From positions 39,998,711 to 40,062,710 of the forward strand of contig CM023450.1 of assembly GCA_013339765.2 (NCBI GenBank): 64,000 bases of DNA. The letters are read 5' to 3'. The stretch is from Haemaphysalis longicornis. Taxonomy: Eukaryota; Arthropoda; Arachnida; Ixodida; Ixodidae. Below the pieces are notes generated by a model. It worked only from the letters and a program-made list of their open reading frames with translations, was not told where the DNA came from and searched no databases. Shown here piece after piece: positions 55,004-64,000 of the stretch (the stretch's first letter is position 1; each line of letters begins with the position of its first letter). A program made the position numbers and the translations under genes.

Positions 55004-55168
55004 GTGAAATGGACGGTTTCCAACGGTTACGGTGGCGTGATGACTTACGCACTCACTTTTGACGACGTTAACGACACCTGCGGAGGCGGACGCTACCCCA
55101 TTCATTCACTGATCCGCGATTTGCTCCTGAATGCGAGCATCGATTCTGTATATGAACAATCATTATGA
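55004..55168 (+). CDS. GH18 chitinase-like gene, terminal exon with stop
   Basis: Acceptor ACGTTACAG ends at 55003 and the TGA stop is 55166-55168. The 54 codons encode VKWTVSNGYGGVMTYALTFD, DVNDTCGGGRYPIHSLIRDL and LLNASIDSVYEQSL. The family consensus is GxxVWxxDxDDFxGxxCGxGxYPL. The bottom-of-cleft Trp is replaced (VMTYAL, Tyr), while DDxxDTCGGGRYP is kept. Sequons are NDT and NAS. The protein ends about 20 residues after the barrel with no chitin-binding CBM14 domain. Total length from the first visible exon is 398 residues, normal for a single GH18 domain. Confidence 0.92.
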   Translation: MKWTVSNGYGGVMTYALTFDDVNDTCGGGRYPIHSLIRDLLLNASIDSVYEQSL

Positions 55169-55199
55169 ATGTGTACTATGACATGCCGTACAGGCGGAT

Positions 55200-55237
55200 A
55201 ATAAAGAACAGGCGTGTGATTAAATGTGTTCAATAAA
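55200..55237 (+). terminator. Polyadenylation signals of the GH18 gene
   Basis: AATAAA at 55200-55205 and 55232-55237, 32 and 64 bases after the stop codon, define a short 3' UTR. Confidence 0.7.
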
Positions 55238-55239
55238 AA

Positions 55240-57280
55240 ACAGATCAAACGTGTCACAAAGTGTGTGACGTGTAAACTAAAGTTTTCTTTCGATGTGCCT
55301 GAATTTTGGCAATGCTTATTGACAATGTGCACTTATGTCTTGTTGGGAGCTCTCACGGAAGGCCTAAAGGCCAACTGCGCTCAAATTTTTCTGTGCCCAA
55401 ATTTGATCCAAATAAGCTTTTTAAGCTCTTACAATGGCGAGGTTGCAAGCCCGACACCCTCACAGCACAATAACTGTAAGCGTTCAAAGTACCTGCAGCA
55501 GGCGACGTTTGCATCTGGCGGAGAGCCGCCAAAAATGTTCCGATCGAGTATCTTGTGACGGTGAAAGAGGAACCTGTTCCCTGAAGCTCCCGCTTCTCCA
55601 GCGACTGGCACACTGCACTGCCGTGCTCAGGGATGCATGCGTGTGGTGTGTCTCTGCTACACCGCCTCCGGCATCACATTTTCTAAAACAAACCGCATAT
55701 GTAACAACATCCGCAATTTTTCAATGCAATAAACGAGATTAGAAGCCTACCAACAATACGCGCACTTGTGATGCTTATGTGGTTTGCAGAACTTTTTTTT
55801 TTAAATCTGCAGAAATTCAGAGGATTATCAACTAATGCGTAGCATTCTTATGCTGCTTGTCTTGAGTGTGAGTTTTTACAGTCAAAGTTTTTGGTTTTTC
55901 TAAATCCTGTCCGACCAATCATCTCCATTTGCGCTGGTATAGTGATTAGAAGTGGAACATTCGTGAAATCTCCATTATTGTGGAAATGCAGGGCGTTATA
56001 CGGTTTGCAATTTCCCGTAATTGCTTAATTTTTTTTCTTATTTAATTACCTTTTCAAAATTTCGTTCGACCAATTATCTGCGTTTACGCTGATAACGCTG
56101 TTATCAGGAGCAACTGTTCCTAATAAATAGCGAATATAAAAGTTCCCTCACCTATCTCGCAGTTCTCAAACTTACTAAACTAATATCTTTTAATCTTTGC
56201 TAACTGGCTTTAATTTAATCTAACTGGTTTTATGGTTTCAACCCTAAGGACAAATTTATATATCTATTAAATTATATTTCTCACTCTCTCTCCCTCACAC
56301 ACTCTCTTCCACTGGACTCTGGTGTGGGCTTAACCACGGCCGGTCTGAGCGTGCGTGCTCGGTCGGTCCACGCCGGCCTTGGCTTAACTAGTGTAGCTGC
56401 GTAGATCCCACGTCAGGCTGTGCTGACCTCGCTAGCTGTGCGATCTCACCTACCGATAGTGAAACAAGGGCAAACGATTATCGGCCAAATTTGGTACAGC
56501 ACTATCGCCACTGTGACCCCCTGCGCCTGGATGAGAGGTTAGCAATAGGGTCACTTAAGTACCCGTGCACAGCCTCCGAATCGAACAAATGTGGTGTTAT
56601 AAGCAAGCGGTTATCCCTGAAAGTTCTCAACGGTAGCGTAACCACGCCACCTACGTCAGATCAACAGGTGAGGACTCCCTAGTACACACGGAGCCACCTT
56701 ATAACCCCGTGGAAACTCAGATAAGGGTCATAAGGCGCTGAAAAAAATGTACTCTAAACCGTCGAGTAAGCAAAACTATCAGCAAATGCACACGAATAGG
56801 CGTGCATACGGGCGAACCAGAACTGGTTGTAGCAAGGCGAAATTTTAAACCCCAAAATACGCATACAGCCAGCAGCTGCAATACGTCGCAGCGGTGATAT
56901 AGGATTCGAACGTGCATCGTCAAAAAGCTCGAAGCCTCACTTGAAACGATAAAACGCAACGCAATCCCACCACAATCCCGGATTACTATGTGCAGCAACA
57001 CAATGACACCTGGTAACCCGACCCAGTACTCTCCCCTGTGTTAGTCTGTAAGCGAACCTGGTGCCGGCTATCCCATGGTGAGAGAATGTAAAAGGGATTA
57101 AATATAGACCAACCACTGCACCAGTCTTGAGTGCAGCGGGACAGCACGCCGTTCACTTCCGATCACCGGCTTCAGCTGATGGAAACTGCCGCCGGCATCA
57201 GCAATGGTGCTCTGAAATGAGGACCCCACCCTGCTAATTTTCCGCTCAGTAAAAAAGTTTGCGCTCCGTAGTTGCACCCC
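55240..57280. other. Intergenic DNA after the GH18 gene, nothing recognised
   Basis: Frames near 55226-55742 have no identifiable domains. A CT-rich tract lies at 56278-56310. Confidence 0.4.
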
Positions 57281-57285
57281 ACAAC

Positions 57286-57450
57286 CAGTGGTGTAGCCAG
57301 AAATATTTCCCCGGGAGCGCTATACTCCTCCGGAAAAAAAAAAAGGAAAAAAAAAACCGCGCCAAAGTGATACTTTCATCACTTTTCGGCTTACATATAA
57401 TTTCGGGGTGTTCTGACACCGAAACACCCAACCCCCTGGCTACTCCTCTG
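57286..57450. mobile_element. Possible 165-bp MITE with CAGTGGTGTAGCCAG ends
   Basis: The left end CAGTGGTGTAGCCAG and right end CTGGCTACTCCTCTG are inverted repeats with two mismatches. Such CAGTGGCGTAGCC termini occur in hAT-type MITEs. No 8-bp target duplication is evident. Confidence 0.45.
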
Positions 57451-59090
57451 ACCCCAAGTCACCAGATAACCAATCACCAACTTTGCCCACCACCACAACT
57501 CGCTCGGACAGCCTGTTCGAAATAACCAACGACCTTAACGACCACCCTAGTTAAACGCAACTGAGAGACGTCAATTCAGGCCGTTCTTTTTTTTTTCCGA
57601 GTGGGGGGAGGGGGGGGAGGGAGGGGGGGGGGGGCAGGAGGTTTGACCGAAAGGCACTAATTCTTATTGCGAGGTTTTTAGTCCTGCGCCGTCTCAGTGT
57701 ATGTTTATTTGGCTTCTGCACTCTTACTACAAGCCGAAGTGAACACCTTCCGCATTATCAACAAAGTTTTTGGATAGACAGCATGCAAAGAGAGGCAGGC
57801 ATATCGCTTTAGGATATGTCTCAAAATAGTGTGAGGGTAAGAGCTTATATTGTGACAAGGAGCTAATAAGCAAATAACCTCTTTCAAGATTCAACGTAAG
57901 CTTTCTAGAGTCCCATACGAATTCTTGATTCGAGAAAAGTTAGCTTCAGTAAAAAATCTTTCTTGTAAAAGCGTATTGTTTACAGCTTGCGTGCGAGTGA
58001 ATAAGTTCTGCAAGCTCATTTGCTCAGTGTGCGTGAGAAGTACGTGCACTGTGCTGTTCACAGAAATTCTGAGGCGCATAACCCGTGGGCAGGGTAATTA
58101 TCTAGGAAAGCTCGCAGTGTATTAATTTGGCATCCATTTTAACAGCGGAGCTGTTGTACAAGCCGTAAGTTCGCCGTTGCAGGAAAAAATACCAATAAGA
58201 AGCCGCGCGCTCGTGAGCGCGTGCCTTGCGGCGACCGCCGAGTCCCCGGCTCGCGCAGTGGGTTTAGCCATTATGGATAATTGGAGACATGGCTACGAGT
58301 GTACCAATTGTTCCCGAGGCGACTTGCAGATCCCACAACCGCTGCCTCGAGTCGATGACGAAGAGCTGGTGGATGTCTACACTGCTCAGGATGAATTTCC
58401 ATCCAAGACTTGCCGCGAAGATGACGACGACTTCGTCGATTCATATGACGACGATTACTTGCACCTATGCAAATAAGCAATCATACTGAAACTTAACTGT
58501 GTGTCCTGTAATGCTCACGTATACAGCAGCTTCGCCATTCAAGTCTTGCGCGTAAATGCAAGCTTCCTTGACATTTTTTAGTTAGTATGTCTGTGCCGTT
58601 TTATGTGCTTCACTTTGTGTCCGCACATGTGCTTGTTGTGGCAGTTTCTACTCCCCCATATCAATGTTTCCCACACTTCATTGGTGAACGAACTATAAGG
58701 TAACAGCTACTCTCCCAAGCCTTATGTTATGTGTTATGACCCCGTTCCCAATACCTTGTTACGGAGATAACCAAAGATGATGGCTCCAGCCCCTCAATGA
58801 ATGAGACGAACCACACGTGCGGACCGCAATATTTAAAATTGGACACACCCGAAAACTCAAGCCCCCATTCCTCCGCTCTTTTTTACGCAACTTACTTGGT
58901 AACTCCATAATTTCCCGCACCCAAATCGCATAAGAAGTAACAAAGAATATCAAAGTAAATATTAATTCCTCGAGGCAGCCCCCCCTCCTTTTCAGTTTCC
59001 TCCCTGCTACTGCTGTCTCCACCATGCTTTCACTGAAAAATAAGCAGGGGGAGGGGGTCAAATTTCGGTCGCGGTCAAAGGAGGCAAGTA
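57451..59090. other. Intergenic DNA with poly-G tract
   Basis: A G-rich tract lies at 57602-57635. A 99-codon frame at 58177-58476 ends in an acidic REDDDDFVDSYDDDYLHLCK tail and has no recognised domain. It follows a dispersed ACAGCGGAGCTGTTG word, so a decayed mobile element is as likely as a gene. Confidence 0.35.
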
Positions 59091-59091
59091 T

Positions 59092-59192
<101 letters not shown>

Positions 59193-59199
59193 TTGCTTA

Positions 59200-59576
59200 A
59201 CACTACCGTTCTCGGCAACAACGGCACCAATATGCCTCGTACCAAGCAGCGTGACCAAGCGCAGTCGTGGTTGCGCAAACGCCCTCATGACGTCACACGG
59301 TAGCGGTGACCACACCTCCGACGCACGCAAAAAGCCAAAGGTTCCCGGGGGTCGCTTTTATCGTGATACTTCGCTATCGCTCCCGGCCGCATCGCCCGAC
59401 GGGCCCCCTCTTTCCTCGCGACTCGGTGTTGTCCCGGGGCCGCTGGCTCGGGAGAGCAGATCAGAAACACGAAGCCGGCCGTTACGGACGTCCGCCGACG
59501 CGCTCGAGGAAGCCTTACGGCAAGCGCCTGCGTGTTCTGAAGGCCACCCTACATTGCGCAAAGAGATCGCGCAAAC
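59200..59576 (+). promoter_or_regulatory. CpG-rich upstream region of the 59577 exon, with a CRE-type palindrome
   Basis: GC- and CpG-rich compared with its surroundings, with a perfect TGACGTCA palindrome at 59288-59295 (CREB/ATF-type site) about 280 bp before the ATG. No TATA box stands out. Promoter function is inferred from position. Confidence 0.35.
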
Positions 59577-59661
59577 ATGGGACTGCTCAAACTCGCGCAC
59601 GCAGCCTTGGTCTGCGGCTTCCTGCTCGTGAGGACATCATCCGCAGAGTCTTGTACAAACG
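59577..59661 (+). CDS. Signal-peptide first exon of a further gene, possibly a GH18 paralogue
   Basis: ATG at 59577 in a good context (CAAACATGG) opens MGLLKLAHAALVCGFLLVRT followed by SSAESCTN and one base before the donor GTGAGT at 59662. The peptide has a short basic start, a hydrophobic core (AALVCGFLLV) and a likely cleavage after SSA, so it directs secretion. It ends in phase 1, exactly what the first visible GH18 exon (14518) requires of its missing upstream partner. It starts 4.4 kb after the GH18 stop codon on the same strand. A tandem GH18 paralogue is the simplest guess. The remaining exons are beyond the window or not recognised. Confidence 0.55.
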
Positions 59662-61011
59662 GTGAGTCAGTCTTTAGCATCCGCTCGAAACGTGTTTCCT
59701 TCTGCAGGAAATCAACACAACCGAGGTAACCAGACCTACCTCCTCCGAACTTTCCCTTCGTTTACTTGTTTGAAAGGTCATTGTAGGATTCAAGTGAATA
59801 CGATCAAAATTGCGGGGTAATAACAGAATCGGGAGAAGTATAGTGCATGTTTGTAATACCCACAAAGTTTGCAATGCAAACTGCAGTGTTAGACAGTTTT
59901 TTTTTTTTTATGCTTTACCCCTTTTCTACTATATGTTCTTTCTAGCCATGGAGACGGATAATAATTCTCTGTTGAATGTTTCGTAGTTGCAGTTAAGTTA
60001 ACCACAACAGCACGGGTATTGTTGGTCGTGTTAGCAGCAATGCATTGTTTCAAGGCCCGTACTATAAAGTAATATGGCTACCAGGCGCGTAATTAAGCGA
60101 ATAAACTTCAGTTTCCTCGAGGTTTCGCGAAGGCGTACGCTCTCAGATCGTCAATGCCATGATTGTATCAGGGACGTCCTAAAAAGAATAACGGGACGGT
60201 GCAAGACAAGGCCGGACAAGGGGGTAGGTGAGGGAATCACAGGCAATGCCCCCTTAACAGTACTAATTTAAAAGGGATGTACAACCAATCACCACAAGGG
60301 GAGTAGGTGCATTGCATTTGTTGCAGAACTTTAATTTAAACAAACGGTCTCATCACATCACTTATCAGGGCTAAACGTGCTCAGAACATTCACTCGGTAC
60401 AACGCATTTCATCTAAACTATTTGGGAAAGGTTAAATATTTCGCGAACCCGCAAGGGCTCCGCTGTCTATGAAAATCGATTTCGCGGAAGTTGTAGTGTC
60501 TAGGGGTCAAATTTTTAGAGTCACTGAGTAAACTCATGTTAAGCTCCGGTTTAAACACAAGAACACGTGCGTAGGACTAAGCTCGATAACAGCGTTTAGC
60601 TTTGTTGACACATCCTCGACTGTGTCTCAACCAAGGCATGTTCTCCGTGTTATCATAAGGGCTATCGTAACGCTTATCGTACGATATACGTCAGAGACCT
60701 CGGATGTTGGATAAGCCCCTCCGAGTTTGCCTCGCGCTGTGTCTATGGGGAAGCTGGGTGGGAGTCATTTAATTTACGGACTAATAAGTGTGCAAAATTA
60801 TGAGTGGTATTATATAGCTTGTTTTGGAATGGCGACCGCCTGGCTGCACATCCTGTCATTACACTATAGAGCCGTGCAGTTTCTCTTAAAATGTGCTTCC
60901 CTTGTGGACTATGAACAGACTTAGCTGTGATGCCCAGTAAGAGTAACCCCAGGTTCAAGTTGCGTGAAACGTCAAGCTGATGTAAGTGTAATACCAATGT
61001 GGGGTGGACGT
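59662..61011. other. Presumed intron/intergenic DNA, nothing recognised
   Basis: No exon-like match to GH18 beta-strand motifs was found here. Confidence 0.4.
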
Positions 61012-61136
61012 GAGATATAACCGCGCGTTCGAGTGTAGAAATTCCGCGCGTATACGGTGCTGCACTCGAGCAGCGAGATATAACCGCGCGCTGAACTGCA
61101 GGAACTCCGCGCATACGGTGCTACATTCGAGCTGCT
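61012..61136 (+). repeat. Two-copy 63-bp tandem repeat
   Basis: GAGATATAACCGCGCG...ATACGGTGCTnCAnTCGAGC is repeated at 61012-61074 and 61075-61136 with about 10 differences. Confidence 0.85.
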
Positions 61137-62360
61137 TACAACCTGCGATGAGGAATCACTTTCATCTGCTTACACAGGGTGCCTTACTTCAGGGCAAAAC
61201 AAAGCGACCCAAATGAAAAATTGGCCGCGTATCTGCTCCATTCGTTGCAAATGTCGACGCAAGACGGTAGTCGACTGACGCCCCTGGCAAGTAAATACCT
61301 TCCCTCTCTTTCCCGCTAACCTCTGTTGCGACCGAGTGGGGGCACCCGATCCGAGCTCCGTGGCCTCCGACATACGAGTGGTAGCGTGTATGATGCGAGC
61401 GGCCAGGCGCTGTTGCAGCCGTGAAGAAGTCCAGAAGCCGTAGGCTAACGTAACTGTTTACTTCATAGCGAGAGGTGAGCCGAAGCCAAAGAACAATGCC
61501 CCGACGGGCGAGGTTACAATACAGGACTCGAGCAGAGTGACAGCATGGATTCGCTGCTCTAACAGGAATGGATTACAGCGCTTGCGGGGGCCTATTTATA
61601 CCCAAAAGCAGTAACGGTCAAGACAGCCTTCCCTCTACGTTTTGCGCACGCTACGCACTTCACAGACACACACAACGCTCTTTCCAGAGTTCGTAAGCAG
61701 TCGGTAGCCTCGGCGCACGTTGAGTCCGAGAGAGGGGAGAGAGGAGGGCTCCGCTAAGATCGCGGTGCCTCTGTGTCCTTGAACGGGTTGCGACGCGCCT
61801 CGCCGGGCCGGCAACCGTTGAAGCTTGAAATGCGTCGATAGCGAAGCGTCTGAGCCGGCTTGTTGAAACGTGAAAGTATGATTCACCGACATGGTGGCGC
61901 CTGACGGCTGAAAGGCGCACGCAGTGGCTTCGCCGCACAGCCGAGAAGTGATGCGGGAAAGTACGGCGGCACTGGCCGATTCGTAACAGCTTCTCCGCCG
62001 GAGGTCCGAGATCCCGATGTATAAGGGTCTTCAACCGTTGTCCGGAGGGTTGCTTTCGATGTCCAGTGCTCGGCAGACGCTCGACTCCAGGCCTGGGCTG
62101 TACAACACCGTGCTGGAGCTTCACCGGGCGGGTCCAAGGAGGTTGTATAAAACTTCTGGAGTGGAGACGGCTCTCGAAAACTGACGCCGACGGCCGCCAT
62201 CTTGCCTTGGGCAAAAAACTCGCTCCGTCGTGCAGGCGCACCGCATCGGTGGCGTTCTGCTGGCTCCCAGCTGCACGTCTGGCGGTGTTGCGCGCTCGCA
62301 CTTGTGCATTTATGACATAGTTGTGTGCATTTATGACTTAGTTTGTCGTGAATATTCTCA
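61137..62360. other. GC-rich DNA without a recognised gene
   Basis: Long overlapping frames on the minus strand (61635-62398) follow from GC-rich composition and lack known domains. CTATTTATACCC at about 61591 resembles a retroelement promoter. Confidence 0.35.
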
Positions 62361-62363
62361 GCA

Positions 62364-62440
62364 ATGGTGTGCTCGTGCGTCGCATTCGGCTGCGACAATC
62401 GCGGGAAGAAGGCACAGCGGGGATCACCTTGGGCTCTGTT
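62364..62440 (+). pseudogene. THAP-like N-terminal fragment
   Basis: ATG 62364 opens MVCSCVAFGCDNRGKKAQRG, the CxVxxCxNRxxK start of a THAP zinc finger. The frame then loses similarity. Probably a relic of another THAP transposon. Confidence 0.4.
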
Positions 62441-62676
62441 CGTTTCGTGTCTCGCGAGTACTACAGCGTTATAGTGTACACTTGCCCACTATTTGTGCAG
62501 TATGTTGCCGATCCACCTACTTGTTTACGTAGATATGCAAATGTTTTCCCTCGTAGTTGCGGTGGTCACTAGTCGTCTGACTGCGCGAAATCACTTAGTT
62601 GTTTAATACTATTAGGCAAACATGTGACGTATTATTAAACAAACTTTAACATTTGTTCATACTATTAAACAATGTC

Positions 62677-62741
62677 ATTAGTGTGGAAGCAGAAATTGCG
62701 ACACACATGATGTGTCCCGAAATTTCTGCTTCCACACTAAT
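62677..62741. repeat. 65-nt hairpin with perfect 21-nt arms
   Basis: ATTAGTGTGGAAGCAGAAATT at 62677-62697 is the exact complement of 62721-62741. The loop itself contains a smaller GACACA/TGTGTC stem. Confidence 0.9.
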
Positions 62742-62897
62742 TTATATGCGGAGTGTTTGCTCTGATATATACCGGTTGATCAAAATTAAGTCGATAGGTT
62801 TTTTTTTTTAATTAGGCCCTTATATTTACGGGGCGACCACTTCTACAATGAGGTTATGTGCCCTGAGGGACACAGAATTAAGTGCAATTATTGATGT

Positions 62898-63484
62898 CGG
62901 TGGCTTACTTACATTTATTAATAAACTTTTTAGTGGCTGCACCAAACAGACATGCTTGTATGGGAAAGTTAGGCGCAATCGTGTTTCTACGCAGTTTGAT
63001 GAGGCAGAATTCTTCTAGCGCATGCGAACTGCGAAGTTTAATCGCCGTTTCCATGATTACGCATGCTAGACAACGAAGACCGGCGCATGGCTCCTCCCTT
63101 TTGTTCTGTTTCATTAGCGGTTCCAAGTACTGCAGATTGCGATAACGCCAGCCAAGACGGAAGCGGTGCCTGTTATCACTTTTGCCTACGCCCCCACCCC
63201 GTTGTCAAACGTAATAAAAACCGTTCACAGCAGGCACGTGACAAAAGTGAGGGAGAGAGAGGTGGGGGGGGGGCTTTGTGCCGGTCTTTACTGTCTTGCA
63301 TGCGTAATCATGCGAACGCCAATTAAAATTCGCAGTTCGATATCTGGGAGTACGGATGAGCTAGAAGATTTCTGTCAAATGACACCGCGTAGAAACACGA
63401 TTGCGCCTAACCTTTCAAAACAAAGTGTCTGCTTATTGCAGCCACTAAAAAAATATTATTCAGTTTTAGTTAATTAAACCACCG
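62898..63484. mobile_element. Foldback-type inverted repeat element, about 0.2-kb arms
   Basis: Arms 62898-63107 and 63243-63484 are reverse complements: CGGTGG outer end, CTTTTTAGTGGCTGCA, GGCGCAATCGTGTTTCTACGC, CGCAnTTTnAT, CATGATTACGCATGC. The spacer of about 135 bp holds a G-run. Translations of the two arms mirror each other (CLACVIM, RRNTIAPN), which explains the open frames. No transposase. Confidence 0.8.
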
Positions 63485-64000
63485 CCATAAATAGTTACCA
63501 CCTCCATCTGTTTCCCCCTGGGCGCATAACAGCACTGTAGAGGTGGTTTTTACGTACATTTAAGCGCGTAATTATAATAAAACCTGTCGAATTAAGTTTA
63601 ATTTCCCTGCATAGTAACTGAGAGAAACCAAGGCAGTGCCAGCTAATATTCGATTTACCCTCAGCCCGCCCTACGCGAGTACTCGTGCGGTTTTGATTAT
63701 AGGTTAATGGCAGAGGCAAGGTTAGCCGAACCATTTCGCTTAGCTTTGTACAATTCATTGATGCAATGCTCTCCCGCGGTCTTCACCTCCGTGGTTCTTT
63801 TTTACCAACATCAAGCGCTACTCGCGTGCGAACGTATGCGGTTAGCGAGGCTGTGAACGCCAATAGTAACCTCCTGCACGCAGTTTTTTTTTCGATAGTG
63901 GGTTGATCGCGTGCGAATGTGCGTGCTTAACGAAGTTTGAGTAACCACCTGAAAAAAAAGGAAAAAGAAGAAACAGCTCGAGGGAGACACGGACATGAGA
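63485..64000. other. Intergenic DNA, nothing recognised
   Basis: AT-rich with short A/T homopolymers. No gene or repeat identified. Confidence 0.4.

Noticed and set aside
61635..62398. 171-213-codon minus-strand proteins
   Set aside because: GC-rich composition keeps several frames open together. No recognisable domain.

Overview
This is a repeat-dense, intron-rich animal nuclear sequence, most likely from a hard tick (Ixodidae, probably metastriate). The basis for that is a tRNA-derived SINE resembling the tick Ruka family with AATC tails, Penelope-like elements (PLEs), many non-LTR retrotransposon ends, large introns and low coding density. The species is an inference. There is no bacterial-style operon, CRISPR array or functional rRNA/tRNA gene.

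One host gene dominates the window: a glycoside hydrolase family 18 (chitinase-like) gene on the + strand. Seven coding exons (14518-14818, 16482-16626, 26839-26966, 31214-31373, 32950-33123, 43393-43515, 55004-55168) join with consistent splice phases into one GH18 domain of about 398 residues that ends in a stop codon followed by polyadenylation signals. Its signal-peptide exon is not visible upstream. The protein keeps the DGLDLDWE catalytic motif, has lost other GH18 hallmarks, and carries 23 N-glycosylation sequons. Near 59577-59661 a new signal-peptide exon ends in exactly the splice phase that a gene of this type needs, which suggests the start of a tandem paralogue.

The rest is mostly mobile DNA, much of it inside the 1.6-11.5 kb introns. 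Regions: 1-2040 decayed I/Jockey-type LINE; 3277-3545 minisatellite and SINE tail; 4321-4586 tRNA-derived SINE enclosed in inverted repeats; 7190-7500 LINE end; 8617-8925 SINE with target duplication; 10.5-11.5 kb palindromes; 12.2-14.3 kb palindrome with a PLE nuclease fragment; 15.5-16.1 kb LINE end; 17350-19935 PLE inverted dimer; 20.6-21.2 kb diverged satellite; 21.3-21.9 kb LINE pieces; 22379-25866 a 3.5 kb imperfect palindrome; 28788-29735 THAP/P-element-like transposase remnant; 33.7-34.9 kb LINE; 36007-42247 LTR retrotransposon with integrase before reverse transcriptase; 43.8-47.3 kb nested inverted repeats holding THAP elements; 47.9-48.5 kb CTGT repeat family; 52-55 kb SINE, MITE and LINE; 57-64 kb MITE, satellites, a foldback element and THAP-like scraps.

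The elements also date each other. A SINE and a 144-bp hairpin element each interrupt one arm of an inverted repeat whose other arm preserves the empty target.
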